NCBI RefSeq assembly: GCF_001307315.1
Contig: NZ_LGUC01000001.1
Span: 1,612,001 to 1,676,000, forward strand
Length of the DNA: 64,000 bases
From: Halolamina pelagica
GTDB taxonomy: Archaea > Halobacteriota > Halobacteria > Halobacteriales > Haloferacaceae
Reading direction: 5' to 3'
Part shown: positions 17,430 through 25,329 of the stretch, one piece after another
Position numbering within the stretch: the stretch's first letter is position 1
How the letters are laid out: the number at the start of each line of letters is the position of its first letter
Program-made: the position numbers and the translations under genes
Notes under the pieces: model-generated
Told to the model about the DNA's origin: nothing
Seen by the model: the letters and a program-made list of their open reading frames with translations, nothing else
Databases searched by the model: none

Positions 17430-18338
17430 CTACGCCTGCGCAGTCAGCGCGGTGGTGAGCCGGTGTTCGACGGCGTCCATCCGCTCCAGCAGGCGCGTCC
17501 CGTCGGCGAGAACGGGGTAGGTGGCGTCGATGTCCTGATACAGGTAGCGGTACACCGACTCGCTGTCCCGTCGCTGCCAGCCGAACGCGACGCCCGCTTG
17601 GATCTGCTCCTGTCGGCGGTCGAGCGTCGCCGTCAGCGAGTCGCGAGCCGTTTCGAGTCGGGTGTAGCGCTGTTGCAGCTCCTCGAACGAGCGCCGGCGG
17701 AGTCGCTGGCCGTCGACGGCCTCACAGCGGGTGGCAGCGTCGTCGAGGGCGTTACCTGCTGCTTCGAGTCGGTCGCGCTCCCTGTCGAGCGTGTCGAGAT
17801 AGCGGTCCCGGCTGGTCACTCCCTCCTGTGCGCTCGCGATCACGGCGCGTTTGACCTGTGGCGAGAGCGCGTCGTTGGCCAGCACCGCGCCGCCCACGCC
17901 GTCGCCGAACTCGTTGACGATGTTGACAGGGAACGACTCGCCGTAGTCGCGCTCGTAGTGGGGCACGTCCATCACGGTCTCCCGGTAGGCAGTCCGCACC
18001 TCCCCCATCCCGCCGGCTTGGCCCGTCGTCGCGCCGACGACACCGACACCGCCCCCCTCGACCGTCGACTTGAGGCCGGACGGCGAGAGCTGTTCGACCC
18101 GGGAGACGAACGCTTTCAGGGCGTCCTGCTCGGCGGTGATCGCCTCGTACTCCACTCGGAGCGCCTCGAGCGCCGCCCGCACGTTCGTTCGCGGGGCGAA
18201 CAACAGCCCAGTCGCGAGCCCCGCCCACAGCACGAGCGCCACGATCGAGCCTACGAGTGCTTCCAGACAGCCAAGCGCGCCGCTACAGGCCGCCATCTCC
18301 CCTTCGATCCGCGGCGCGAGACTGTACGAAGCGGGCAT
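17430..18338 (-). CDS. membrane-anchored coiled-coil protein (DUF7260-like, haloarchaeal)
   Basis: The protein is 302 residues. It has one membrane segment near the N-terminus (ALVGSIVALVLWAGLATGLL), then a helix LEALRVEYEAITAEQDALKA and long charged helices in the C-terminal half. A central part (HYERDYGESFPVNIVNEFGD) recurs in a haloarchaeal family that I recall as DUF7260, with moderate certainty. The function is unknown. The ATG at 18338 is the first in frame, but one or two downstream starts are possible. It converges with the aminotransferase with no spacer. Confidence 0.6.
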   Translation of the reverse strand: MPASYSLAPRIEGEMAACSGALGCLEALVGSIVALVLWAGLATGLLFAPRTNVRAALEALRVEYEAITAEQDALKAFVSRVEQLSPSGLKSTVEGGGVGVVGATTGQAGGMGEVRTAYRETVMDVPHYERDYGESFPVNIVNEFGDGVGGAVLANDALSPQVKRAVIASAQEGVTSRDRYLDTLDRERDRLEAAGNALDDAATRCEAVDGQRLRRRSFEELQQRYTRLETARDSLTATLDRRQEQIQAGVAFGWQRRDSESVYRYLYQDIDATYPVLADGTRLLERMDAVEHRLTTALTAQA

Positions 18339-18451
18339 CTACTGTGTGAATAACTACCGTGGAGCTACTTGAAACAACCGCCTCCGGCGACGATCACCCG
18401 AAGCCGGGCGGATCGACAGAGCGAAGGTCCGCCCTTCCGACACCACTCGAC

Positions 18452-18772
18452 ATGGTCAAGATGGTCGTCCTGCTGGTCCGGAAGGAGTCACTCAGCTACG
18501 AGGAGTTCCTGACCTACTGGGAGGAGGAACACGTGCCGCTGGTCGAGGCGCTCCCGGGCGTCGAGCGCTACGTCACCTCCCACCCGACCGACCCCGCAAA
18601 GAGCGCCTACGACGGCGTCGCCGAGGTGTACTTCGAGGACATGGAGACGCTGGGCGCCGCCTTCGACTCGGAGGCCGGCGAGGCGCTGCTGGCCGACGCC
18701 GAGGCGTTCTCCGACCAGGAGGCCGGCGAAGTGCTGTACATGTCGGAGGAGACGCGCTTCACCGCGGAGTGA
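18452..18772 (+). CDS. EthD-domain protein
   Basis: This 106-residue protein is a small ferredoxin-like alpha+beta barrel of the EthD type. The family pattern shows in MVVLLVRKESLSYEEFLTYW followed by HVPLVEALPGVERYVTSHP and AEVYFEDMETLGAAFDSEAG. Members are often dimeric and tied to degradation pathways, but the reaction is not known. The ATG at 18452 starts at the first strand. The stop is 3 bases from the stop of the convergent DUF5305 gene. Confidence 0.78.
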   Translation: MVKMVVLLVRKESLSYEEFLTYWEEEHVPLVEALPGVERYVTSHPTDPAKSAYDGVAEVYFEDMETLGAAFDSEAGEALLADAEAFSDQEAGEVLYMSEETRFTAE

Positions 18773-18775
18773 GGC

Positions 18776-20075
18776 TCACCCCCTTGGACTGTCGGCCGAC
18801 GACTCGTCGGTGAGATCGGACTCCGTTGGCGCCCCGTCCCCCCGTCCTGGGCGCCGGTGTCGTCGGCGCGGCCGTCGTCGGTGCCGTCGATAGCCTCGTT
18901 CGCAGCCGACCCGCCGTTCGTCGACGGTCCGTTCTCGTCGGGGAGGGAGACGCCCGCCACGTCGGCCAACACGCCGCCGTCCCCGGACTCGTTCGCATCG
19001 TCGCCGATCGATTCGCGTGCGAGCCGCGGCGGCTCGTACACGAGCGCCACCTCTTCGCTGAGCGCGTAGAACCGACCCGAGCCCGGATCCTCGATGACGC
19101 CGGTTCCGGCGTCGATGGCGAAATCGACCACGTCCTCGAGCGACGCCGCCTCCGCGCGTGTCCGCCCGTCGAACGTCGGCGAGAGCCGGGCACGGACGAC
19201 CCACTCGTCGAACTCCGCGCGGTCGTCCTGAAACGCCAGCAGGTCGCGCTCCGCCTCGGAGAGGCTGAACGCCTCCCGCCGCCGACCGACAGCCAGCCCC
19301 GCGAGCCCCGCGGCGCCCACGAGGAACAGCAGCGGACCGCCGAGCGACCAGAACGGACCGTACTCCCGGGGAGTGCTAACGGTCGTGGTCGTCGTCATCG
19401 GTTGGCTCCCCGCCGTTTCCGGGCCGACAGTGTACGAACCGCCGCCGATGCTCACTGGGAGCCGATGCGTGAACGAGAGATCCGCCGACCCCCCGTCGAC
19501 GGCGCTCGCGACCGTCACGTCGACCGCCACGAACGTCGATATCTCGCCCTGGGTGTCCCCCAGCGCCGACTGGATCTCCGCCCGACGGTCGGCCACCTCG
19601 GTGGCGTTCAGCGTGAAGTCGACTGTCGCCGACTCGCCGGCCGCAAGCGAGTCTACCTGCGTCGAGTCGAGCGGCGTGCGATCGGTCCAGTAAACCCCCT
19701 CCTCCCCGCTCGACTGGACCACCAGCGACGCGTTCAGCCCCACCGTCGCCGATGCCGCGTCCCGACCCATGTACGTCAGCACGTACTCGCCGTCGAGCTC
19801 CGGCGACACGCCGGTGTAGTACGTCGACCGATTCGAGAGGGTCGACCCGACTGGGAAGATCGGGTTCTCGCGGGTCACGTCGGCAGTGTGGTAGAAGCTG
19901 CCGTCGGCCGTCCAGTGCGTCCGCTCGACCTGCTCGGTCGTTTCTCCCGGATCCACGTGGGCAGTGTAGGCAGCAGCACCCCCACGAGCACGAGGGCGAT
20001 CAGTACCGCTGCGAGCACAGCGAACCACGACCCCACGATCGCCCGCCCCCGAAGTTTGCTCCTCCCCTGAGTCAT
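18776..20075 (-). CDS. DUF5305-family membrane protein (two frame breaks)
   Basis: Joined, the protein is about 433 residues. It has an N-terminal membrane segment (GSWFAVLAAVLIALVLVGV) and an extracellular beta-rich region starting AAYTAHVDPGETTEQVERT. A second membrane segment, FWSLGGPLLFLVGAAGLAGL, is followed by a cytoplasmic domain with ERDLLAFQDDRAEFDEWVVR and an acidic tail. This is the layout of haloarchaeal DUF5305 proteins. Breaks at the runs 19979-19983 and 18838-18843 are each fixed by one base; the second restores a stop at 18776. It is the last gene of a minus-strand run with the signal peptidase, rhomboid and surface-protein genes, so a role in surface-protein export or assembly is inferred. 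Confidence 0.72.
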
Positions 20076-20130
20076 GGATTTGATTGTGGGATGACGTTAC
20101 ATAGGACTATTGGTCAGCCGACAAGACTGT

Positions 20131-21293
20131 TCACCGCGTGAGATAGCGAAGGAGTCGACGCCACGTCGATCGATTGTGGCGGGAGCTCCGGTTACGGACC
20201 CGCACGCGGCGGCCGCCGAGCAGGACGAGCCCCAGCAGCGCGACGCCGCCAGCCAGGCCGGCATCGATGGCCAAGATCGGGAGCCACGGGTGGACGTCGT
20301 ACAGCGTGTCGATCACCGGCATCGGGAGGAGCGCGAGATAGCGGTGTTCGGTCACGAACCGACGGTAGTAGCCGGTCTCCGGCGGCGCCGACAGCGTCAT
20401 CTCGACTGTGGCCTCGCTCCGGCCACCCACGCGGACGCGTTCCGGCTCGATCGCGACGCCGTCGCTCCCTGGCTCGACGTAGGCCACGACGGGCACCAAC
20501 CCCGCGTTTGGCACGGTGTAGGGGAGCGTCGTCGACTCCCCCTGCTGGATCACGGTCGGGTTCTCGGACGCGAACTCCGCGCTCACGACGCCGAACTGTT
20601 GGGTGCCGGCTGGCACCACCATCGCAGCCGTGGCCGCCGCGACGAGCATCCCGGCCAGGAGGAGAACCACGAGCGCGGGGGAGAGCCCCTGATCCCGGCT
20701 GCGATCACGGTCGCGATCCCGCTCTCGCCCATCGTTGGCGACGAGATCGTAGAGGTACAGCAGCGCCGAGAGCCCGAGCAGGAGGTACGCGAGCCCCTGT
20801 GTCCCCAGTAGCGCCCGGGAGCCCGTCAGCACGGCGAGCCGCTGTTGGACTGCCGAGAAGGCCCCTGGAGCCCAGTGACCAGCGTGCCGAGGTTGGGGAT
20901 CACCACGACGCTGCCGCCGATCTGGAGCGCCTCCGCGACGATCTGTCCCTCCTTCACCGGTGGCTCGTTGCCGTCCTGATCGGTGAAGGGGTTGGCGTCC
21001 CCTCGCGTGATGTACCCCCGTTCTGTTTCGCCGACGACACGGTGGGTCGTCAACCCTCCTCCCTGCAGCTCCTCCGCCCGGAAAACGATCACGTCGCCCT
21101 CTTCGACGTCGCCAGTGACGGCGGCGGGGACGGCGACGAAGCCGTCACCCGGTTCGAGCGTCGGCTCCATACTCCCCGTCTCAACGTAGCCGAGCAACAC
21201 GGGCGTGCCGAGCACCTGGCCGAGCAACAGCGACGCGACCACGAGCACGAGCGCCGCTTCGGCGCCGAGCGTCAGGAGTCGGCGGGGAGTCAT
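20131..21293 (-). CDS. signal peptidase I, archaeal Sec11/SipW type, with C-terminal membrane domain (one frame break)
   Basis: The joined protein is about 387 residues. The catalytic part shows the Ser-His-Asp arrangement of Sec11/SipW enzymes: serine 41 in VETGSMEPTLEPGD, histidine 84 in LTTHRVVGE, and aspartate 99 in ITRGDANPF. After one G is restored at 20862-20865, it continues through FSAVQQRLAVLTGSRALLGT into a second part with about four membrane segments and an extracellular stretch. Signal peptidases cut signal peptides on the outer face of the membrane. This one lies in a run with surface-protein genes and probably serves them. Confidence 0.82.
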
Positions 21294-21314
21294 TCAGTCA
21301 GTCGAAGGGTTGTG

Positions 21315-22155
21315 TCAGTCTGACAAAAACCCTCGGTCGGCGCCGTCGTCGACGACGCCCGCCACGACCGCGCTGTAGGGACGATGAACCCCAGACAGAA
21401 GCCGAGCAGGTGCACGTAGACGTTTACGACGCCGCCGTCTGCCGTCACCGTGCTGAAGCCGACGTACTGGTACCCCAGCAGCGCGACCGCACCGAGCACG
21501 CCGGCGTCGAGCCACCCGGCCTGCACGTTCACGGGGGGTTGCCCCGCGGCGATCGGTGGGCCGCGATCACGTAGAGCGCAGCTAACACGGCGCTCGCGAC
21601 GGCCACGCCGCGGGCCGCACCGTCGGGGAGCGCGACGAGCGATATCGTCACGATCACTGCGAAGAAGAGCGCCGGCGCGTCCCGGACGCGGATCCGGCCG
21701 TCGAGTCGGGCCCCGTAAGCCACGAGGACCAGCGCGAGGAGCCCCGAGAACGCCATATTCACCCCTGAAAGTCCGTACCCGACGGCGTCGCGGGGCACCG
21801 CGAGGTTCAGCACCGACAGCACGGGGGGAAACGCCACCAGGAACGTCGCGGCGGTGACCCCGAACAGCCGCCGATGCCCCGCGAGCCCGGCGAGCACGTA
21901 CGCGAACCCGGCCACGAGCACGTAGCCGAGCAGGTTCGCGGCGAGGTGGCTGGCCTCGAAGTGGACGACGTGTGCAGTGTAGGCAGTGAGTAGCGACGGG
22001 TCCCGGTAGACGAACGCTAGCGACTCCCGGCGCCCGATCGGGAGCGCGAACGTGGCAAGTGCCAGGGCGGGTACTACCGACAGCGCGAGACAGTCCCGGA
22101 GTCGGACGGCGTCCCGCAGCGCCGCCGTAAACGACCTATCGCCCGGCCGAACCAT
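21315..22155 (-). CDS. rhomboid-family intramembrane serine protease (two frame breaks)
   Basis: Joined, the protein is about 281 residues with six or more membrane segments. Rhomboid landmarks are VVHFEASHLAANLLGYVLVA, the catalytic serine motif GYGLSGVNMAFSG (serine at residue 130), and a histidine in a late helix (VYVHLLGFCLGF). Serine plus histidine form the rhomboid dyad, so the protein should be active. Breaks at 21533-21538 and 21378-21380 are each fixed by one base; the second gives the natural end DDGADRGFLSD. It lies 21 bases from the signal peptidase gene and 47 bases from the surface-protein gene, on the same strand. Confidence 0.72.
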
Positions 22156-22202
22156 GTGTACCCGAACGATCTAACCTGTCAAAAGCGTACCTGCTCGGCT
22201 GG

Positions 22203-23687
22203 TCACGGCCCCGGCGTGCGGCGGGCGAGTACCAGCACCATCGCGAGGATGGCCAGCAAGCCGACCAGCCCCAGCAGACTCTCCAGCCCGAAGCCACCTG
22301 GTTCCGCTACAGGGGTGTCAGTCGCCGAGGCCGTCGACGGTGGCGCAGTCGTTTCGGTCACCGTTGCTGTCTGTGGCGTGTCCTCGGCGACGACGGTGAA
22401 GCTGCCCGTCTCGACGCCGTCGACGCTGACGGTGTACTCCCCGGTCTCGTTCCGCACGACGGGGACGGTAACGGTCTCCGTCGCGCCGGGCGCCACCTCG
22501 ACTGTTCGGGTTGCGGCGATTTCGTCGTTCACTCGCACCGTGAGGGTGCGGTTCCCAGCGAGTGTGCCGTTGTTCGACACCGACGCCGTCACCGTGACGC
22601 GCTCGCCGGGTGCGACTGTCGTCGCGGAGAGATCGGCGTCGCTGAGGGCGAGCTGGGGATGCTTGACCGCAACGACGAACGTCGAGAACCCGGGTGTTTC
22701 GGCCTCGAACGTCAGCCGGTTGTCCCGCTCGCCGGTCGCCGTCGTGTCGAGTTCGGTGAGGGAGCCGTCTGCGTACCGATAGACGGCGAGGTTCGCCATC
22801 TCGACCTCCCGTTCCGCTACGAACGACTTCGCGGCGCTGAACTCCATCGTCGCACCCGAGATCGTGCCGCTGTCGACGGTCATCTGGACCGCGCCCAACG
22901 GCTCCGCGCCGGCGTCGACGACGACCGACTCGGCCGCACCGACGCCAGAGGTGTCCGCTGTCAGCGAGTAGGACCGGTTTTCGCTCGTCGTCGAGATCCG
23001 GTCTAGTGTGAGTGCCCCGGACGGGTCGAGCGCCAGCCGACTGGCGTTGAACTCGGTCGAGCCGGGGTCGCCGCTAAGCAGGACGAACCGCCGCGAGTGT
23101 TCGGTCGGTGCCGTGACCCGTTTCGCGAAGCCGTCGATCGACGGCGTTTCGCTCGTGTCGGCGGTGTCGGCGCCGCCAGTGTTGCCGCCGCCGGTGTCGG
23201 CGGCGACCGTCTCGGGCTCGGCCACCAAGGAGTGGATCGTGATGTCGTCGACGAACCCGTCGGCGCGGCCGGTCGTGTCGACCGTGAGCGAGACGGCGAC
23301 CGACTCGTTGGGCGCGAGGGTGACGTTGTTCGCCTCGGACTGGATCGGCTGGCCGTCGACGGCGAACGTCACGGCGTCGGAGCCGTGTGTCAGCCAGACG
23401 TGTGCGTACTGGGAGCCGTCGTACCGGATACGAAACACGTCCTGAATGGTCGTCCGTCCGTCGGCGTTGACGCCCTCGGCATCGAGATCGGGGTTGGTCG
23501 GCGAGAGGTCGACCACCAGTTCGTCGTCGGCATCGAGATACGCGTAGTCGCTGCTCGGTGCGAGCTCGATTTCGTCCCCGATCTGGTCCGTGGGTCCGGC
23601 GAACAGCGAGGCCGCTGTCGACGGGAACGCGAAGCTCCCCGCGACGACGAGCGTGAGGGCGAGCGCAATCGTTCGGCGGTTAGTCAC
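22203..23687 (-). CDS. large secreted surface protein with PGF-pre-PGF-like and CARDB-like domains
   Basis: The protein is 494 residues with an intact frame. A signal peptide (RTIALALTLVVAGSFAFPST) is followed by a beta-rich domain with DYAYLDADDELVVDLS, similar to haloarchaeal DUF1102 proteins. A PGF-pre-PGF-like part with NLAVYRYADGSLTELDTTAT and AETPGFSTFVVAV follows. Next comes a CARDB-like domain around ATTVAPGERVTVTASVSNNG, a Ser/Thr/Pro-rich stretch likely to be glycosylated, and a C-terminal PGGFG, membrane segment and RR. That end resembles archaeosortase (PGF-CTERM) sorting signals. It should sit on the cell surface. It leads the minus-strand run with rhomboid, signal peptidase and DUF5305. 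Confidence 0.75.
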   Translation of the reverse strand: MTNRRTIALALTLVVAGSFAFPSTAASLFAGPTDQIGDEIELAPSSDYAYLDADDELVVDLSPTNPDLDAEGVNADGRTTIQDVFRIRYDGSQYAHVWLTHGSDAVTFAVDGQPIQSEANNVTLAPNESVAVSLTVDTTGRADGFVDDITIHSLVAEPETVAADTGGGNTGGADTADTSETPSIDGFAKRVTAPTEHSRRFVLLSGDPGSTEFNASRLALDPSGALTLDRISTTSENRSYSLTADTSGVGAAESVVVDAGAEPLGAVQMTVDSGTISGATMEFSAAKSFVAEREVEMANLAVYRYADGSLTELDTTATGERDNRLTFEAETPGFSTFVVAVKHPQLALSDADLSATTVAPGERVTVTASVSNNGTLAGNRTLTVRVNDEIAATRTVEVAPGATETVTVPVVRNETGEYTVSVDGVETGSFTVVAEDTPQTATVTETTAPPSTASATDTPVAEPGGFGLESLLGLVGLLAILAMVLVLARRTPGP

Positions 23688-24125
23688 TTGGGGGTCACCT
23701 GTTTAGCGCCGTATCGCCTCCTCGGAGGGCGAACGTACTCCTCAATTACTAGGCATATACCGTAGTATTGGTACTGCTGAACTGGTTCAGGGAGTGCTTG
23801 TACCGGCGATCACCCGTATTTGGTGATGGTAGCAACGTCCATCCGCACGCTCGTCGACGCTGAAACAGTTCCCAGCGTCGACAGGTGACTGACGCACGTC
23901 TGACGTTGTATGTGTGTCCCAACGCCGAAAACAATCCCGGCCGAGTCTATGGGTTTTGCTCCCAAGGTGTATTAGTATCACATTACGATACAAGATACGA
24001 AAGTAGAAATATGCAGTTCAGGGGCTTCTTGATGCTATTTCACGTGATTTCGTTACTAATGAATACCCTACCTATCTTCTAAACTATACCTAGTGTTTAT
24101 GTGGCACTAAACTAACACTCTATAT
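23688..24125. other. 438-base divergent intergenic region with two hairpins and an AT-rich promoter side
   Basis: No convincing gene is seen; short open frames at 23749-23934 and 23787-23993 have no family features. At 23853-23862 and 23873-23882 a perfect 10-base inverted repeat, GTCGACGCTG/CAGCGTCGAC, encloses 10 bases. A second pair, ATCACC/GGTGAT, lies at 23809-23814 and 23822-23827. The right half (23940-24125) is strongly AT-rich. TTTAT at 24096-24100 is placed 26-30 bases before the GTG at 24126, as for a leaderless transcript. The hairpins could be an operator, a terminator, or the remains of a mobile element. Confidence 0.5.
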
Positions 24126-24743
24126 GTGTCATCCTCAACTCAGAGTCGGCAAAATGGGGAGGTTGCCGGCGAGGTGGGCTCGGGGCCGATCAACGGGGAG
24201 TCCCCGAACATCTCGGACGACGAGCTGTTCGAGGTGCTCTCGAACCGCCGTCGCCGGTACACTGTCCACGCCTTGGAGGAAACGAACGGCGCCGCAGAGA
24301 TCGGCGACGTCGCGGAGCAGGTCGCCGCCTGGGAGTACGACGTCGACGTAGAGGAGGTGTCCTACGAGGAGCGCAAGCGCGTGTACACGGCGCTCCAGCA
24401 GTCGCATCTCCCGATGATGGACGACGCGGGTATCGTGAAGTTCAACAAGGACCGAGGGTTGGTCGAGCCGACGGAGTCGCTGAACGACATCGAGGTGTAC
24501 ATGGAGGTCGTGCAGGGCAACGAGATCCCCTGGAGCGTCTACTACCTCGGGCTCTCAGGCGTCGCCGCCACGCTCACGGCGGCGGTCTGGCTCGACGCCT
24601 GGCCGTTCGCGATCTTCCCTGACGTTGCGTGGATGACGGCGCTCACCGCGATGTTCGCCGTCTCTGCAGTCGCGCACACGTACTACGCACGCGGCCAGCG
24701 TATCGGCGAGACGGACAAACCACCCGAACTCAGGCAAGAATGA
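24126..24743 (+). CDS. DUF7344-type winged-helix regulator with C-terminal membrane segments
   Basis: The protein is 205 residues. Residues of about 30-120 form a winged helix: DDELFEVLSNRRRRYTVHAL, then ALQQSHLPMMDDAGIVKFNK. Two membrane segments follow, around YYLGLSGVAATLTAAVWLDA and VAWMTALTAMFAVSAVAHTY. The start is GTG 24126; no ATG fits the N-terminus. Its stop overlaps the next start in an ATGA, so the regulator and the secreted protein are translated together. It likely controls this surface island from the membrane. It belongs to the same family as the frame-broken regulator at 2171. Confidence 0.78.
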   Translation: MSSSTQSRQNGEVAGEVGSGPINGESPNISDDELFEVLSNRRRRYTVHALEETNGAAEIGDVAEQVAAWEYDVDVEEVSYEERKRVYTALQQSHLPMMDDAGIVKFNKDRGLVEPTESLNDIEVYMEVVQGNEIPWSVYYLGLSGVAATLTAAVWLDAWPFAIFPDVAWMTALTAMFAVSAVAHTYYARGQRIGETDKPPELRQE

Positions 24744-25306
24744 ACTACCAGCGCGCGGTCAGTGTGCTGCTCGCGGTAACGGCAGCGTCGATGCTCGTCA
24801 CGGGGAGCTTCGGCTTCACCAGCGTCAGCGCCGACCGCGGCGTCTCGGTCGCCGTCGTCGACTCCGAGAACGCGTACGTTGGTGTCTCCGTCTGCGAGAA
24901 GGACAACGGTAACGAGAACGGCGCGAACCCGGTGAAGGTCACCGTCACCAACCAGTTCTCCGAACAGTTTACCGTCGACAGGATCAGTTGGAGCGACTCC
25001 GCCCATCCGAACAAGTCCGCGTTAAATCCCGAGGTAACGCTAGATTCGGGCGATTCACACACGTTCAACAACGCCTTCGGTGACCAGGTGGTAACTGTCG
25101 AGGTGTCCGACGGGCTGGAGGCGACCGTGAACGCGGAGGTTCAGGATCGCTCGACCTGCAAGACGAATGGAGTTGGTGGCGAGGCCCATGCGGACGGCGA
25201 TAAACAAGGTAAGGAAAAGACGGAGACGCCGGAACCTGACGAGGAAAAGACAGAGACGCCGGAACCTGACGAGGAAAAGACAGAGACGCCGGAACCTGAC
25301 GACTGA
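24740..25306 (+). CDS. secreted protein with TasA/SipW-type signal and acidic repeat tail
   Basis: This 188-residue protein begins with a signal peptide, SVLLAVTAASMLVTGSFGFT, and continues SVSADRGVSVAVVDSENAYV, the start pattern of haloarchaeal SipW-dependent secreted proteins. The middle is a beta sandwich with two cysteines (VCEKDN and STCKTN), which may form a disulfide. The tail has three copies of a 10-residue unit containing KTETPEPD. It is coupled to the winged-helix gene by a 4-base overlap. It may be a matrix or fibre subunit processed by the signal peptidase at 20131; that link is inference. Confidence 0.7.
   Translation: MNYQRAVSVLLAVTAASMLVTGSFGFTSVSADRGVSVAVVDSENAYVGVSVCEKDNGNENGANPVKVTVTNQFSEQFTVDRISWSDSAHPNKSALNPEVTLDSGDSHTFNNAFGDQVVTVEVSDGLEATVNAEVQDRSTCKTNGVGGEAHADGDKQGKEKTETPEPDEEKTETPEPDEEKTETPEPDD
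25211..25300 (+). repeat. three tandem 30-base units coding a Pro/Glu/Thr-rich tail
   Basis: Units at 25211-25240, 25241-25270 and 25271-25300 are nearly identical. They differ only at the first bases of unit 1 and one A/G position. Each codes ten residues containing ETPEPD. Such short in-frame repeats change copy number easily, so tail length may vary between strains. Confidence 0.85.
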
Positions 25307-25329
25307 ACACCGACCGGTGCCCCTCCCTT

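Noticed and set aside
22156-22782. Plus-strand 208-codon frame rich in Ser, Thr and Val
   Set aside because: It lies antisense to the surface-protein gene, whose domains and signal peptide are clear.
23749-23993. Two short minus-strand frames in the divergent gap, possible transposase remains
   Set aside because: No transposase motif is visible and no terminal repeats were found, so a mobile element is not supported.
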